A DNA stretch of 38,098 nt from Chloroflexota bacterium (GTDB lineage: Bacteria > Chloroflexota > Anaerolineae > B4-G1 > DUEL01). Position 1 is the first letter of the stretch; every line of letters begins with the position of its first letter. The DNA is taken from assembly GCA_011388675.1 (NCBI GenBank), contig DROW01000025.1, positions 1 to 38,098 of the forward strand. Direction: 5' to 3'. Below the pieces are notes generated by a model. It had not been told where the DNA came from. It saw only the letters and a list, made by a program, of their open reading frames with translations, and made no database searches. The translations under genes and the position numbers were made by a program. Shown here in pieces: positions 8,863-19,500 of this stretch.

Positions 8863-10527
8863 CTACTTCGTCTTGCCCTCCAGCACGTCCAGGATCTCGT
8901 GAAGGAGGTCCTCGTCGGAAAAGTCCCCTTTCTGGAGAAGGCGCTGGATCTGGCTGTTCAGCCGTGCCCGCTCGCCCGGCGTCAGTTCCTTGGCGGTGAT
9001 GACGATGACCGGGATCTGAGCCAGTTCCTCATCCTCTTTAAGGACCTCCAGCACCTGGAACCCGTCCACCTCCGGCATCATCAGGTCGAGGAGGATGACA
9101 TCGGGACGTTCCCGGCGGATCAATTCGAGGCCGCTGCGCCCATCGTGGGCCTCGAAAATCTGATAGTCCCCCCGCGCCTGGAGGATACGGCGGAGCAGGC
9201 GGGACGCGCCGGGGTCGTCCTCAAGGATGGCAATGCGACGGACGCTGCGATCGAGTTGCTCCAGCGAACTGAGGAGGCCATCCTCCACGGCGGGGGCCTC
9301 GGTGGGGACCTCCACCGTCCGCGCCCAGGTCTCGCCCAGGAGGTGCTTCTCCACGGGGAAGGTGTGGCCGGAGCAGTTGACCACCACCACCTCGTCCCTG
9401 CGGATGACCCCCTCGCTGAGCAGTTTGAAGAGGCCAGCGAAGGCCATCGCCGCGGCCGGCTCCATCGAGATGCCGTCCAGTTTCGCCATCACGTGCATCG
9501 CCCGGAAGGCCTCCTCGTCGCTGACGGCGGTGAACACCCCTCCATACTCACGGATCACCCGGGCGAGGAAGGTGTAGGCCGGGCCGGGACTGCCGGTGGC
9601 GACGGTGATGATGCGGGTACGCGGATGGAGGACCGGCTCCGCCTCTTCCAATCCCTTCTGGAAAGAGTGGACCATAGGAGCACATCCCTCGGCCTGGATG
9701 CAGGCCAGCCGGGGCATCCGGTCCACCAGTCCCATCTTCACCAGTTCTTCGTACCCTTTCCAAACGCCGACCGGCCCCAGTCCGCCACTGACCGCCTGGA
9801 TGTACCAGTCGGGCGCGCGCCAGGGGGTCGGGCCGGGGCCCAGGAAGACCGGCAACTGCTCCGCAATCTCGAAGGCCACCGTCTTCATACTCTCCCGTGC
9901 GGCGATGGAGCGGATGCCTCTGTCGAGGTGGATCCCCTGGCGGCGGGCGAACTCGGCAGCGACCTGCTTGGTCTGATCGTAGGTGGCGGTCACCTTGACC
10001 ACCTCGCTCCCGTAGAGCGCCACTTCCCGCATCTTTTCCGGGGGGACCAGGCTGGTGAGGAAGGCCCAGAGTTTGATGCCCGCTCGGGCGGAGTAGGCGG
10101 AGTAGGAGATGGCGACGTTGCCGGTGGAGGCGACGACCGCCTCGGTGACGCCCATCTCCTTCATCACCGAGAGGGCGAGAGAGGCCTGGCGGTCCTTAAA
10201 GGAGCCGGTCGGCCCCTGGCGCTCGTCTTTGACGAAGATGTGGGCACAGCCCAGCATCATCTCCAGGTTGACGGCCCGGAGGAGTGGCGTGCCCCCTTCC
10301 CCCATCGTGATCCGATGGGCGTCGTCGCGCAAGGGGAGCAGTTCGCGGTATCGCCACATATCGAAGGGCCGTTCGCGCAGGGCCTCCGGCCACTGGCGAC
10401 CGACCGTCTCGTAATCGTACACCACATCCAGCCAATCCCCACCGCAGCGGGGACACTGGAGAAGAGGCCGCTGAAACGGCTCTGTGTAGCCACAGGCCGG
10501 GCAACGGAGTTTCGGGAACTCGCTCAT
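8863..10527 (-). CDS. Threonine synthase-like PLP enzyme fused to a receiver (REC) domain
   Basis: Residues 1-410 form a fold-type II PLP enzyme of the threonine synthase family. There is an N-terminal zinc-ribbon-like segment (CPACG at 9-13, CPRCG at 25-29), EGGTPL near 77-82, PTGSFKD with the Schiff-base lysine K111, STGN at 134-137, SGGLGP at 247-252 and NCSGHT near 384-389. Residues about 431-550 are a complete receiver: E436-D437-D438, phosphoacceptor D481 (LLDLMMPEVDG), T511 and K513. Threonine synthase converts O-phosphohomoserine to threonine. The usual NPxRxEGxKT segment here reads IRSIAARESMKT, so a related PLP activity (cysteate synthase-like, for example) or a regulatory pseudo-enzyme is possible. 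The frame extends to a TTG at 10560, but ATG 10527 has AAAGGGG just upstream and starts at the zinc segment. It lies between two kinase genes. Confidence 0.93.
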   Translation of the reverse strand: MSEFPKLRCPACGYTEPFQRPLLQCPRCGGDWLDVVYDYETVGRQWPEALRERPFDMWRYRELLPLRDDAHRITMGEGGTPLLRAVNLEMMLGCAHIFVKDERQGPTGSFKDRQASLALSVMKEMGVTEAVVASTGNVAISYSAYSARAGIKLWAFLTSLVPPEKMREVALYGSEVVKVTATYDQTKQVAAEFARRQGIHLDRGIRSIAARESMKTVAFEIAEQLPVFLGPGPTPWRAPDWYIQAVSGGLGPVGVWKGYEELVKMGLVDRMPRLACIQAEGCAPMVHSFQKGLEEAEPVLHPRTRIITVATGSPGPAYTFLARVIREYGGVFTAVSDEEAFRAMHVMAKLDGISMEPAAAMAFAGLFKLLSEGVIRRDEVVVVNCSGHTFPVEKHLLGETWARTVEVPTEAPAVEDGLLSSLEQLDRSVRRIAILEDDPGASRLLRRILQARGDYQIFEAHDGRSGLELIRRERPDVILLDLMMPEVDGFQVLEVLKEDEELAQIPVIVITAKELTPGERARLNSQIQRLLQKGDFSDEDLLHEILDVLEGKTK

Positions 10528-10556
10528 CGACACCCCTTTGTCCTCAAAGTCTACAC

Positions 10557-13500
10557 TCAAACACCATCCTCACCGCGCCCGATCTTCTTGAGGGCAGCGA
10601 GCACGTCTTGCAGCAACTCCTCCTGATCCAGGAGGCCCTTCTGGACCAGCGCCTCGATGCGGTGGTTCAGCAGCGCGCGGTCCTTCTCGGTCAGTTCCTT
10701 AGCCGTGACGACGATGATGGGGATGTTCCGGGTGCTTTTATCCGCCTTCAGCGCCTCCAGAACCGCGAACCCGTCCACCTCCGGCATCAGGAGGTCGAGG
10801 ATGACGATGTGGGGCCGGACCCGTTTGACGAGCGCGATGGCCTCCTGTCCGCTACTGGCTTCGACCACCTCGAACCCGTCCTGCCCCTCGATGATCCGGC
10901 GCAGCAGTTCCCGATCCTCCGCCTGGTCGTCCACCACCAGCACCCGGTGCCGTCCCTCCTCCCGGTCCAGCCGGTCCAGCGCGCTCAGCAGGTCCTGCTC
11001 CAGGATGGGTTTGACCAGATAGTCGGCGGCGCCGAGGCTCAGGCCCTTACCCTTGTCGCCGACGATCGTACACATCACCACCGGGATGTCTTTCGTCTCC
11101 GGATCGCCCTTCAGTTCCTGGATGACCTGCCACCCGTCCTTCTCCGGCATCATCACGTCCAGCGTGATGGCATATGGCTTCAGCCGCTTCGCCTCCTCGA
11201 CCACCCTGCTGGGGTCGGTGAGGCCGACGACCTGGTACCCCTGCTTGTGGAGGTAACGGCGGAAGAGGGTGATCACGCCCTCGTCGTCGTCCACGCACAG
11301 GACGACCTTGCCCGAGGGCGCGGCTGCCTCCTCGGCCCCGCTGGGCTGCGGTGCCTCTTCGGCCGCCGGCTCTTCCTCTTCCTCCTCCTCAAGGGTGGGC
11401 GGGCCCTGGATGGGGAGCCGGAAGGTGAAGGTGGATCCCTTACCGACCTCGCTTTCCACCCAGATCTCCCCGCCGTGCAGTTCGATGAAGGACTTGGTGA
11501 TGGTCAGCCCCAGGCCGGTGCCGCCGTACTTGCGGGAGGGCGAGGCGTCCACCTGGGTGAAGGCCTCGAAGATCTTGGGCAGTTTGTCCTCGGGGATGCC
11601 GATGCCCGTGTCGGAGACGGAGATGGTCACGTATTCGTCGTCGTAGGTAACCTCCACGCGGATGAAGCCCTCGTCGGTGAACTTGGCTGCGTTGGAGACC
11701 AGGTTGAGGAGGATCTGGCGGACGCGCCGCTCGTCGGCGATGATCGTCGGCAGGTCGGCGGGCACCGACTGCTGGAGTTCGATGGGCTTGTCCTTGACCA
11801 GCGCGATGGCGGTGGACATCACCCCGTGGATGACTTCCTTCAGGTCCACCGGCTTGAAGTCCAGTTCCATCTTGCCGGCCTCGATCTTGGAGATGTCCAA
11901 GATGTCGTTGATCAACCCCAGCAGGTGCTGGCCGCTGTTGTAGATCGCCTCCAGGTCCTGCCGCTGCATCTCAGTGATCGGGCCGTCGATTCCCTTGAGG
12001 ATGACGCGGGAGAAGCCGATGATGGAGTTGAGGGGGGTGCGCAACTCGTGGGACATATTGGCCAGGAACTGGCTCTTGAGCCGGTCGATCTCCTTGAGCC
12101 GCTCGGCCGTCTCCACCGCCTCCTGGTACAGCCGGGCGTTCTCCCAGGCAACGCTGAGGTTGGCCCCCACGATCTGGAGGAACTCCAGCTCATCCTCGTC
12201 CAGCGGTGGGTGCCCGGGCTGTCGCCCCAGCGAGAGGAGACCCAGGACCCGTTCACGGGCGATCAGGGGGACGTAGGCGGCGTCCTGCACCCCGAACGCC
12301 CGGATGAACTCGAGCACCGGCCCCCTGACGTGGGAGGGCACGTCCAGGACGACCCGGAGTTGCCGGGTGCGGATCGCCTCGAACATCGCCGGGATCGCCT
12401 CGGCGGTGATGAGAGAGATCTTCTCAGGGAGCGGCACCTGGACGCCCTCAGGGTCGTAGACGACGACGGGACGCAATCCCTCCGCCTCGGAATCCCACTC
12501 GAAGATCCCACACGGCATCTCCAATCGGAGCGAGATGGCCTCGCCGACCCGATGGAGCAGGTCGTCTGGGTCGAGCGAGGTGGCGCCGGCCTGAAGCACC
12601 TCGTTGATGAGAGCGCGCCGTCGGGCCGTAGCCTCCACCTCGGCGAACAGCCGGGCGTTCTCAATGGCGACGCCCGCCTGGGCGGCCAGAGACTGGAGAA
12701 GAAGGATGTCGGTCCGGCTGTAAGCGTAGGGCCGGTCGCTCTGCACGTCCAGCACGCCGATGACCTGCCCCTTGACTTCGATGGGCACCGCCAGTTCCGA
12801 GCGCGCGTCGGAGAGTTCCGGCACGGTGACGTAGCGGGGGTCGAGGAGGACGTCGTTGACCAGCACGGGCTGCCGGGTCCGGACGGCGTCGGTGGTAATG
12901 CTCGGCCGCTGGAGGTCGAGGGCGATCTTCCCCCGTTCCACGCGGCGGTCGGTGTCGCCGATGGTGCTGCCATCCTCGAAGATCAGCCGGTCCTCCTCGA
13001 CCAACAGCAGGCTGACGAAGTAGTGGCCGAACCGCTCCTTGGTGGTATCGACGATCTGGCGGACGACCGACTCCAGGTCGAGGACGGAGGTGATGGCACG
13101 GGAGATCTCGTTGATGGCCTCCAACTCCTGGGCCCGGCGGCGGGTCTCCTCCAGCAGCCGGAGGTTCTCCACAGCGATGGCCGCCTGACCGCAGAGGGTC
13201 CACAGGTTGTTGAGCAGCCGCTCCGAGAAAGTAGAGGGAACATCCCGCCCGACCAGCAGCCCGCCGACCAGGCGGGAACCGATGTTCAGCGGCACGATGG
13301 CGAAGGAGCGGATCTGGGCCACCTCCGCCAACAACCGCGAGGGCTCGTCCAGCCGCGGGTCGGCGTGGACATCCTCGACGATGAGCGGCTCGTCGGACTG
13401 CAGCAGGCGAGCAATGGCGTATTCCTCCATCGGCAACCGTGTGCCGTAGGGATGCACCGGACGGCCGTCCACGGTCCACGACTCCGCCATCGTGAGGCCG

Positions 13501-16500
13501 ATCGGTTCGTCGTCTTCGAACTCGAAGAGGAGGAGACGCGCAACGCTCAGATCGGTGTGGGCCGCGTACTCGACCAGCGCACGCCCCACCTCGGCGGGGG
13601 TGGCAGCCGCGCCGATCGCCCGACCCGTCTCGTACAGTTCCTGCGTCTCCTTCAGCGAACGCTGGGTCTCGGCGAACAGCCGGGCGTTCTCAATGGCCGT
13701 GGCCAACTGGTCGGCCATCGTCTGCAGGGCGGTAATGTCCTCTTCGGTGAAGGCCGCGGGCTTGTCGGACTGGATGGTCATCGCGCCGATGACCCGACCG
13801 CGGCTGATGAGGGGCAAGGCCATCTCCGACCGGGTCTCCGGCAGAAGGGGGTTGTCGAAGCGGACGGCCTCCGCCCCCACATCGAGGGCGATGCGGGCCT
13901 CGCCGTGGGCGGTGCACCAGCCGATCATCGACCGGCCGCCCACCTCCAGCCGGTGGCCCTGCTCGAGCATCTTCTGGCCCGCCTCGCCCGTGCCCGCGCG
14001 GAGCACAGCCCAGCGCCCCGTCTCGTCCAGCAGGAAGATACCGACGTAGTAAAGATCGAACCGCTGACGGATCAACTCCACCGTCCGCGGGAGCAGTTCC
14101 TCCAGATCCAAGATCGAGGAGGCTGCGCCGGAGACCTCGGCGGCGGTCTCCAACTGAGCGGCGCGGCGCGTGGTCTCCTCCAGCAGCCGCCGGTTCTCCA
14201 GGGCGACGGCCACCTGATCGGCGATGGTGCGGATCCGGCGGATGTGTTTCTCCCAAAGACCGGTTATCGGCCGCTGGCTGGTGAACGTCAGGAAGCCGAG
14301 CGCCCGTCCCAGCAGGCTCAGCCCGGCGGTGATCATCCCGCGCATCCCCATCGCGCGGGTGACCTCCCGCACCGGCTCCGGGATCTCGGCCTCGGGGCCC
14401 TCCATATCGGGGTAGACCACCACGAAGTCCGGCTCGTCCAGCACCCGCCGGGCCGCATCCCGGTCCTGGATGGGGAAGGCCCTCGCCGGCGGGATGGGTG
14501 TCCACCCCTCTTCGGTCTTGATCACCGTGTAGATGTCGCCGTGGGTAGGCACTCCCTCGGGGTCTGTAAGCGTAGCGATGGTGATGGAGCAGGCCTCGAA
14601 GTCCAACTGCTCGGCGATCTCCGCCGCCCCGCGCAGGATCCCCTCAATGGAGGTGGCCTCACTGATGAGGCGGGCGGCCTTGTAGAGCGCTTCCGTCTCA
14701 GCCAGTGCCTGGCGGGTCTCCTCCAGGCGGCGGATGGACTGGACGGCGACGGCGGCCTGCCCCGCGAGGGCCCGCAGGTGGCGCAGGTCCTCTTCGGCGA
14801 ACTCCCTCGGCTCGCTGTACAGTCCGCTGGCGAACCCGATCCACTGGCCCGCGACAATGAGGGGGACGAAGATGGCACAGCGGGCCTGGAGAGCCTGAAG
14901 GTAGAGGGTGCGGGTGTTGTCGTCCAGCCGCGGATCGTTCTCCAGATCAGAGAGGACGACGATCTCGTCCGGACGGAGGAGAACCTGGGCGGCCGGGAAG
15001 TTCCGGGGGGCGTACCGAGAGGGGAGGGCATCCAGCGGGAGGGAAGAGCGACGGGCGACGCGGATAGCCCATTCCGGAACGTCGCCATCGACCCACGGAC
15101 GGTTGAAGAGGAGAATGTGGGCCGCGCGATCGGCGTCGCCCAGGACGGAATAGTCGCACAGGACCTGGAGGATGTCGTCGTAGGTCTGGGCGGCGTTGAG
15201 GGCTGCGCCAGCCTGGTAGAGTTCCTCCGTCTCCGCCAGCGCTTCCTGGGTCTCGGCGAACAGCCGGGCGTTCTCCAGGGTCACAGCCACGCGGGCAGCG
15301 ACCTCCTCGACCAGCCGCTGCTCTTCCTCGGAAAAGGCCCCGGGTTCGGGGTGGGTGTAACTCAGCGTCCCCATCACCTGGCCCCTGCGGTCGAACAGCG
15401 GCACGCAGATGACGGAACGGACGGGGTCTCCCCTCTTGTGGCCCGGCAGGATCAGCCACCGGTCATCCTGATGGGTGTCCACCACCAGCGCGGATTGGCG
15501 ATGCTCCAAGACCCAAGCCTGGAGGCCACGGGTAGTCACCTGGCGGATGTACTCCTCCGCCTGTTCGGCGGTGTACTCGACCCGCTCGGGGACGCTGGAG
15601 CGGAGGAAAGGATGGCCGCCGACATCGAGGAGGATCAAGTCGGCGTACTGGGCACCCACGTAAGGGGCGACCTCCAGGGCGGCCGCCGCGGCTTCCTCCA
15701 GGGTGGGAGCCTCGCCCAGGCGGCGGCTGACCTCGTAGAGGGTGGCGAGGCGGGACCGCTCTTCCTGCACCTCCTCGAATAGGCGAGCGTTCTGGAGGGC
15801 GATGGCCATCTGGCTGGCGATCGCCGTCAGCAGGTCCAGGTGGTGCTCGCCATACGCCCGGGGTGCGGTGTAACTCTGGACGGCGAGCACGCCCAGGACC
15901 TGGTCGCCGAGCATAATCGGCACCCCCATCCAGGAGAGGGCAACCTTTCCGAACAGTTCGATCCCCAGTTCCTGCAGCCGTTCGGTGACGTTTTCCGGGA
16001 TCAGCAGCGGTTGTTTCGTCCGGAGGATGTACTCGGTGAGCCCATTTCCCCTCTTGCGCGAACGCCAGGCGACCCGTTTCCCTTCCTCTACCGCCAGCGG
16101 GAAAGTGATCAGGTCCGTCTCGGGGTCGTAGAGGGCGATGTAGAAGTTGGTGGTGTCCAGCAGCCGGGACGCGCCCTTGTAGGTTTCCTCCATGATCCCT
16201 TCCACGCTGAGGCGAGCGGTGAGGGCCTGGGCCATCTGGTTGAGTGTGGCCAGTTCTTCGGCGTGGAGCCGGGCCTCCTCGAACAGTCGGGCGTTCTCGA
16301 CGGCCACCGCCGCCTGGTTCGCCAGCGTCATCGCCAGGTTCATCTGGGCCTGGGTGATGCGGACCTCCTTGGTCCAATCCTCCAGTTCGATGACGCCGAT
16401 GGCCCGCCCTTTGACCGCCAAGGGGAGGATGATCAGCGTCTGAACCTCGTACTCCTGCATATAGGCCAACTCGGCCGGGTCGGCGTCGGGGTCGCTGGCG

Positions 16501-19500
16501 TAGACGACGAGCGGCTGGAGGGTCTCCATCACCCGGGCCGTAGCCGGATACTCCTTCAGGGAGAACGCCTCGACCTCCTCCTCCTGTACGACTTTTCCTC
16601 GCTCCTCGAGGTAGAAATCGGCGACGACGCGCATCATGCCCGTGGTCGGGTCGAGCAGGGAGACGGAGGCCTCTGGAATTCCCAGCACCTCCACGAACTG
16701 GCGGGCGACGATCCCGGCGACCCCCTCAGGCTGGAGTGGGGCCCCTGCCAGTTGCTGGCTGGCGTCGAAGAGCATCGCCAGTTCCTGCATTCGCTGCTGG
16801 GTCTCGGCGAACAGCCGGGCGTTCTCGATCGCACTGGCTGCATAGCCGGCCACCGCCTGCAACAATCGGGCCTCGTTTTGCCCGAAACCTCCGGCCCGGT
16901 TGGCCACATACAGTTCGCCGATGGATCGATCCCGCACCCGCAGCGCAACGCCACAGAAGTTCCGCACGCCCAACTGCTCCATATAGGGCAGATAGGCCGG
17001 GATGACGTTGGGATCGTCCACCCCTCGGTTGCTGTAATACACGCCGCCCCGCGCGAAGACACTGACCTCCATACCGGGGGCATCCAGGGGGACGATCCAT
17101 TCTTCGGGCAACACGAGTTCGCCCGCGGCGGAGATGTATCGGGCGATCAGGGCGTTGGCCTCCTCGTCGACCAGCAGGAGCGCGGCCGATTCGGCATCGA
17201 CGACCTGCCGGGCCTCCTCGACCAGTTGGGTCAGCAGTTCGTGCAGGTCCAACGTGGTGCTGGCTACGCCAGCGATGCGGGCCAGGGCCTCCTGCTCGGC
17301 GGCCCGCTCCTGAGCCTCGGCGTACAGACGGGCGCTGTCCAGCGCCAGGGCGACCTGCTCGGTAACCGCCTCGACCAACTCCAGTTCCTCGCGGGTCCAG
17401 GGGCGAGCCTCGTCCGTCTCCTCCACGGCAATCGCACCGATGATTTGATCCCGCAGCCGGAGCGGCGCGACCACCGTCGAGCGCTCCTCTTCTGGATCGA
17501 CCTCGGCGACGATCTCGCCCTTCTCCAGTGCTTCCTCCACCAGCGGGTCGGGGGCGGGCTCGGCGGGGGTAACCTCGATCCGGTCGTAGACGAGGGCGGT
17601 CGGGGCCCGCAACTCCTCCCACGCCATCCGCACGTGCTCCCCATAGGCGATCTGGAGTTCCTCCAGGGTACGCTGGCTTTCCTGAAAGAGGCGGGCGTTC
17701 TCGATGCCCAGAGCGATCTGGTCGGCCATCGCCTGGAGCACCGCGATGTCCTCCTCGGTGAACGCCGCCGGCTGGTCCGATTGCACGTCCAGCACGCCGA
17801 TCACCTTGTCGCGCACCTTCAGCGGCAGCGCCATCTCCGAACGGGTCAGCGGCAGGTCGGGGTTGTCGAAGAAGACGGCGTCTTTCCCCACGTCCAGCGC
17901 GATGCGAGGCTCGCCGGTGCCGGCCACATAGCCGACGATGCCGACCTCGCCCACTTTCAATCGGTGGCCCCGCCTCAGCATCCGCTGTCCGCCCTCGGAG
18001 GAGGCGGCCCGCAGGACGGCGTATTCGCCCGCGTCGTCCAGCAGGAAGATACCGGTGTGGTAGAAGCCGAACCGGTCCGAGATCAGGCGGACCACCTCAT
18101 TCAGCAGGGTGTCTATATCGCGGATCGCCGCTGCTCCCCGGGCAACCTCTACCGCCGCCTCCAACTGGGCCGTGCGGCGGGTGAGGGCGGCCGTTCGCTC
18201 CGCCACCCGCTGCTCCAGCGTGCCGACCATCTCCTGCAATTGCTCTTTCATCCGGGCCAACGCCGTCGCCAGCACGCCGACCTCGTCATCCCCCGGCGGG
18301 GGCAACGGGACATCCCACTCGCCGGAGCCGATCCGACGGGCCGCGACGGCCATCTCCCGCAGAGGGCGGACCACTCGGTAGGTGAAGAGGGAACCAAACC
18401 CGGAGGCGACGAGCAGGAGCAGGATACCCAGCGGCACCACCCATCGCTGGAACGACGAGAGCGTGGTTTCGCGGATGCTCCCCCGCAGGGCCTCCAGTGC
18501 CTGGCGAGCCAGGTACGCCTCCGCCACGTTCGCCATACTCCACCCCTGGTTCCCCACGGGGGCGTAGGCCACGTAGATCTCCCGGCCGTTGACGAAGAGG
18601 GTGTGGACGCCCGTCTTGCCTTCCCTCATCTCCGCCAGGATGGGAGCGAACTCCGGCACGGCCTCGCCCACCAGATCCGGCGCGATCTCGCCCGCGGCGG
18701 GAGGGCGGCCGAGCACGTCCAGATACGCCTGGTTGGACATCGCGATCCCGCGGCCGCTCCCGTCGATCAGGAAGGAGTAGCCGCTTCCCATCACCTGGTA
18801 CCACTCGATACTCTCAGCAAGCCCCTCCAGGGAGAGGTCGATGCCGACCACGCCGACGAACTCCCCCCGCTCGGTGTAGATCGGCGCTGCCACGGTCACC
18901 AGCAGCCCCTTGCCGGTGGCGTCCAGGTACACCTCCGACCAGACCACCTTCCGTCCGATGTTGTTTTCCGGAGCGGCCGCCAGATACCAGGGCCGCTGGG
19001 TTACCTGAAAGTCGGGGGGCACCACGCTTGCCAGGTCGATGTTGGGGTAGTAGCGGGTGATCTCCCCCTCCAGCGCCACGTAAACGGCCACCGCGTCGGG
19101 GTTGCTCTCGTAGATCGACGCCAGCACCGGGTCCAGATGAGCGCTCAGGCGCAACTTCGTCAGGAGCGATTCGTCCATCGTTACGAAGTTCGGGACGAAG
19201 ACGCTGACGGGTTCGTCCTTCCCGTTAGCGTACTGACCGTCCGCCCGCTGGTGCATCCGCTCCTCGGGATCCCAGTATCCTTCGAGATACCGGTCGGGGT
19301 GGTTGAAGATCTCCGCCGCGTATTGGGCGATCTGCGCCGCATCCTGCTCTATGTTCCTGAAAAGCAGGGTGTGTTTCTGCGCATCGCTCACTGTGACTTG
19401 GCGCAGGAAGTCGGTCGCCTGCTTGTCCATCACCTCGGCGGTGATCTGTTCGACCTGCCCCTCCACGATCCGGAGGGCGCTGAAGGCGATGTAGCCGTTG

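Noticed and set aside
7624-10626. Plus-strand open frame of 1000 codons
   Set aside because: Antisense to the hybrid kinase and the PLP-receiver gene, both of which have full sets of catalytic motifs.
10608-15782. Plus-strand open frame of 1724 codons
   Set aside because: It lies wholly antisense to the giant kinase, whose domains are unmistakable. The translated product is Leu/Asp/Gln/His/Arg-rich with no recognisable domain; high GC content keeps such mirror frames open.
19179-19187. Third copy of CGTTACGAA
   Set aside because: It is a single copy inside the Cache domain coding sequence with no second half-site or promoter; likely chance.
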